Of a stretch of DNA of 6,588 nucleotides, positions 5,771 to 6,588 are shown piece after piece. Under the pieces are notes generated by a model that was not told the origin of the DNA, ran no database searches, and saw only the letters and a program-made list of their open reading frames with translations. The position numbers were made by a program, and so were the translations under genes. Every line of letters begins with the position of its first letter. Within the stretch, counting starts at the first letter, position 1. The stretch covers positions 1 to 6,588 of the forward strand of contig CANFIE010000229.1 in the NCBI GenBank assembly GCA_947446625.1. The letters are read 5' to 3'. This DNA is from Acetobacteraceae bacterium. GTDB taxonomy: Bacteria; Pseudomonadota; Alphaproteobacteria; Acetobacterales; Acetobacteraceae.

Positions 5771-6588
5771 CTAAAGCGAAATTTCAAGCCAGCCGCGTGC
5801 GTCCATGCGCGCGGTGTCGCCGGGCAGCAGCAGCACGGTGGTGGTGGCGCTTTCCACAATCGCCGGGCCACGTAAAGTCTGCTCCGGCGCCAGGGCGTCA
5901 AACCGCAGCACCGGGGCTTCCACCACACCGGCTTCCAGCCGAATCCGCCGCGTGGCATGCGGCGCGGCGGGCGCCCCGGCGGTGCGGGCGGCGCTGCTGG
6001 TGGCGGGCAGCCGGCCAATGGCGGCGGCGCGGGCGGTGACCAGCACCACCTCCTCCTCCGGCAGATCATAGGTGAACAGGGCGCGGTGGCGGGCATGGAA
6101 GGCAGCGCGGAGTTGCTCGCCCAAATCCGGCCCAGCCCAGTTGATGCCATCCAGCGGCACGGCAATCTCGAACACCTGTTCGCCGTAGCGCATATCGGCG
6201 CTGCGCTGCACCGCGATCTCGCCGCTGTACCATTGGCCCATGCGGGCGCGGGCTTCGGCCTCCAGCGTGTCATACAGCGCGCCGATGGCGGTGTCGGTCG
6301 GCATGCCGCCGGCTTCCAGCGTGCTGCGGGCCATTTCGTAGCGCAGGTCGGATTGCAGCATGCCCCAGGCGGAAAGCCCGGCGGCGAAGAGCGGCACGGC
6401 GGCGCGCTTCAGGCCCAATTCCCGCGCCACGGCGCTGGCATGCAGCCCGGCGGCGCCACCAAAGGCCAGCAGGCAGAACTCGCGCGGGTCCACGCCGCGC
6501 CGCACCGTGGCCAGGCGCACGCCGTCGGCCATGCGGGCATTGACCAGGCGGTGGATGCCCATGGCGCAGGCCTGCGCGTCGATGCCGA
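5771..6588 (-). CDS. Hydantoinase A / oxoprolinase-type subunit, C-terminal part (N-terminus beyond window)
   Basis: The frame is open from the right edge to TAG at 5773-5771, giving the last 271 residues of a protein whose family is usually near 700 aa. HyuA-type proteins, normally with a HyuB partner, carry out ATP-dependent opening of N-methylhydantoin or 5-oxoproline-like rings; related proteins are acetone or acetophenone carboxylase subunits. Visible signs: GIDAQACAMGIHRLVNARMADGVR at the edge (in two parts, GIDAQACAMGIH then RLVNARMADGVR), the glycine loop FGGAAGLHASAVARELG, then the C-terminal domain with RYGEQVFEIAVPL, FHARHRALFTYDLPEEEVVLVTAR, and GPAIVESATTTVLLLPGD followed by WLEISL at the end. 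The family loop more often reads FGGAGPLHA; the AAGL variant here is mild. An internal ATG at 6562 is not a start, since family sequence continues upstream. No hyuB follows; a cupin does. Confidence 0.88.
   Translation of the reverse strand, partial: GIDAQACAMGIHRLVNARMADGVRLATVRRGVDPREFCLLAFGGAAGLHASAVARELGLKRAAVPLFAAGLSAWGMLQSDLRYEMARSTLEAGGMPTDTAIGALYDTLEAEARARMGQWYSGEIAVQRSADMRYGEQVFEIAVPLDGINWAGPDLGEQLRAAFHARHRALFTYDLPEEEVVLVTARAAAIGRLPATSSAARTAGAPAAPHATRRIRLEAGVVEAPVLRFDALAPEQTLRGPAIVESATTTVLLLPGDTARMDARGWLEISL

Noticed and set aside
1..6588. Mobile element, CRISPR array, toxin-antitoxin or defence island
   Set aside because: No transposase, integrase, regularly spaced repeats, small paired toxin-antitoxin genes or nuclease motifs were seen; all genes belong to metabolic, uptake or envelope families.

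Overview
The window is GC-rich (roughly two-thirds G+C or more by eye) and densely coded. It looks like chromosomal DNA of an alphaproteobacterium, most likely an Acetobacteraceae (Roseomonas-like) soil or water species. That guess rests on codon use, G/C at third positions, and a gene mix typical of genomes with many solute-receptor paralogues: two Bug/TctC periplasmic receptors, an HpcH/HpaI CoA-ester lyase, a hydantoinase-A protein and a lone cupin. No marker gene settles the genus. I see no mobile element, CRISPR array, tRNA or rRNA.

Layout. (1) 1-962, minus strand, cut by the left edge: a lipoprotein with a small N-terminal domain and a very long Pro/Ala/Gly/Met-rich tail. (2) 1147-2217, minus: a 356-aa NAD-type beta-decarboxylating dehydrogenase of the isocitrate/isopropylmalate dehydrogenase superfamily. 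(3) 2288-3259, plus: a Bug/TctC receptor, divergent from the dehydrogenase across only 70 bp. (4) 3332-4306, minus: a second, clearly different Bug/TctC receptor, convergent with the first; the 72-bp gap carries a short direct repeat and nested hairpins. (5) 4488-5354, plus: a CitE-like CoA-ester lyase, divergent from receptor 2 across 181 bp containing two abutting hairpins. (6) 5396-5761, minus: a 121-aa single-domain cupin, convergent with the lyase around a strong perfect hairpin that probably terminates both. (7) 5771-6588, minus, cut by the right edge: the C-terminal part of a hydantoinase-A/oxoprolinase-type subunit, 9 bp upstream of the cupin and apparently translationally coupled to it.

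How the parts may fit (inference). Bug receptors bind carboxylates or related small molecules for TTT-type (TctABC) uptake. The dehydrogenase would oxidise and decarboxylate a 2-hydroxy-dicarboxylate-type acid, and the lyase would split a 3-hydroxyacyl-CoA such as a malyl- or citramalyl-CoA. Together they suggest a small-carboxylate scavenging neighbourhood. Strand changes after almost every gene argue against one operon; only hydantoinase-A plus cupin looks like a tight transcription unit. No TctA/TctB membrane subunits lie in the window, so both receptors are orphans here. I do not see a convincing new biological system. The most unusual items are the Pro-rich lipoprotein, the tandem hairpins before the lyase, and the hydantoinase-cupin coupling.
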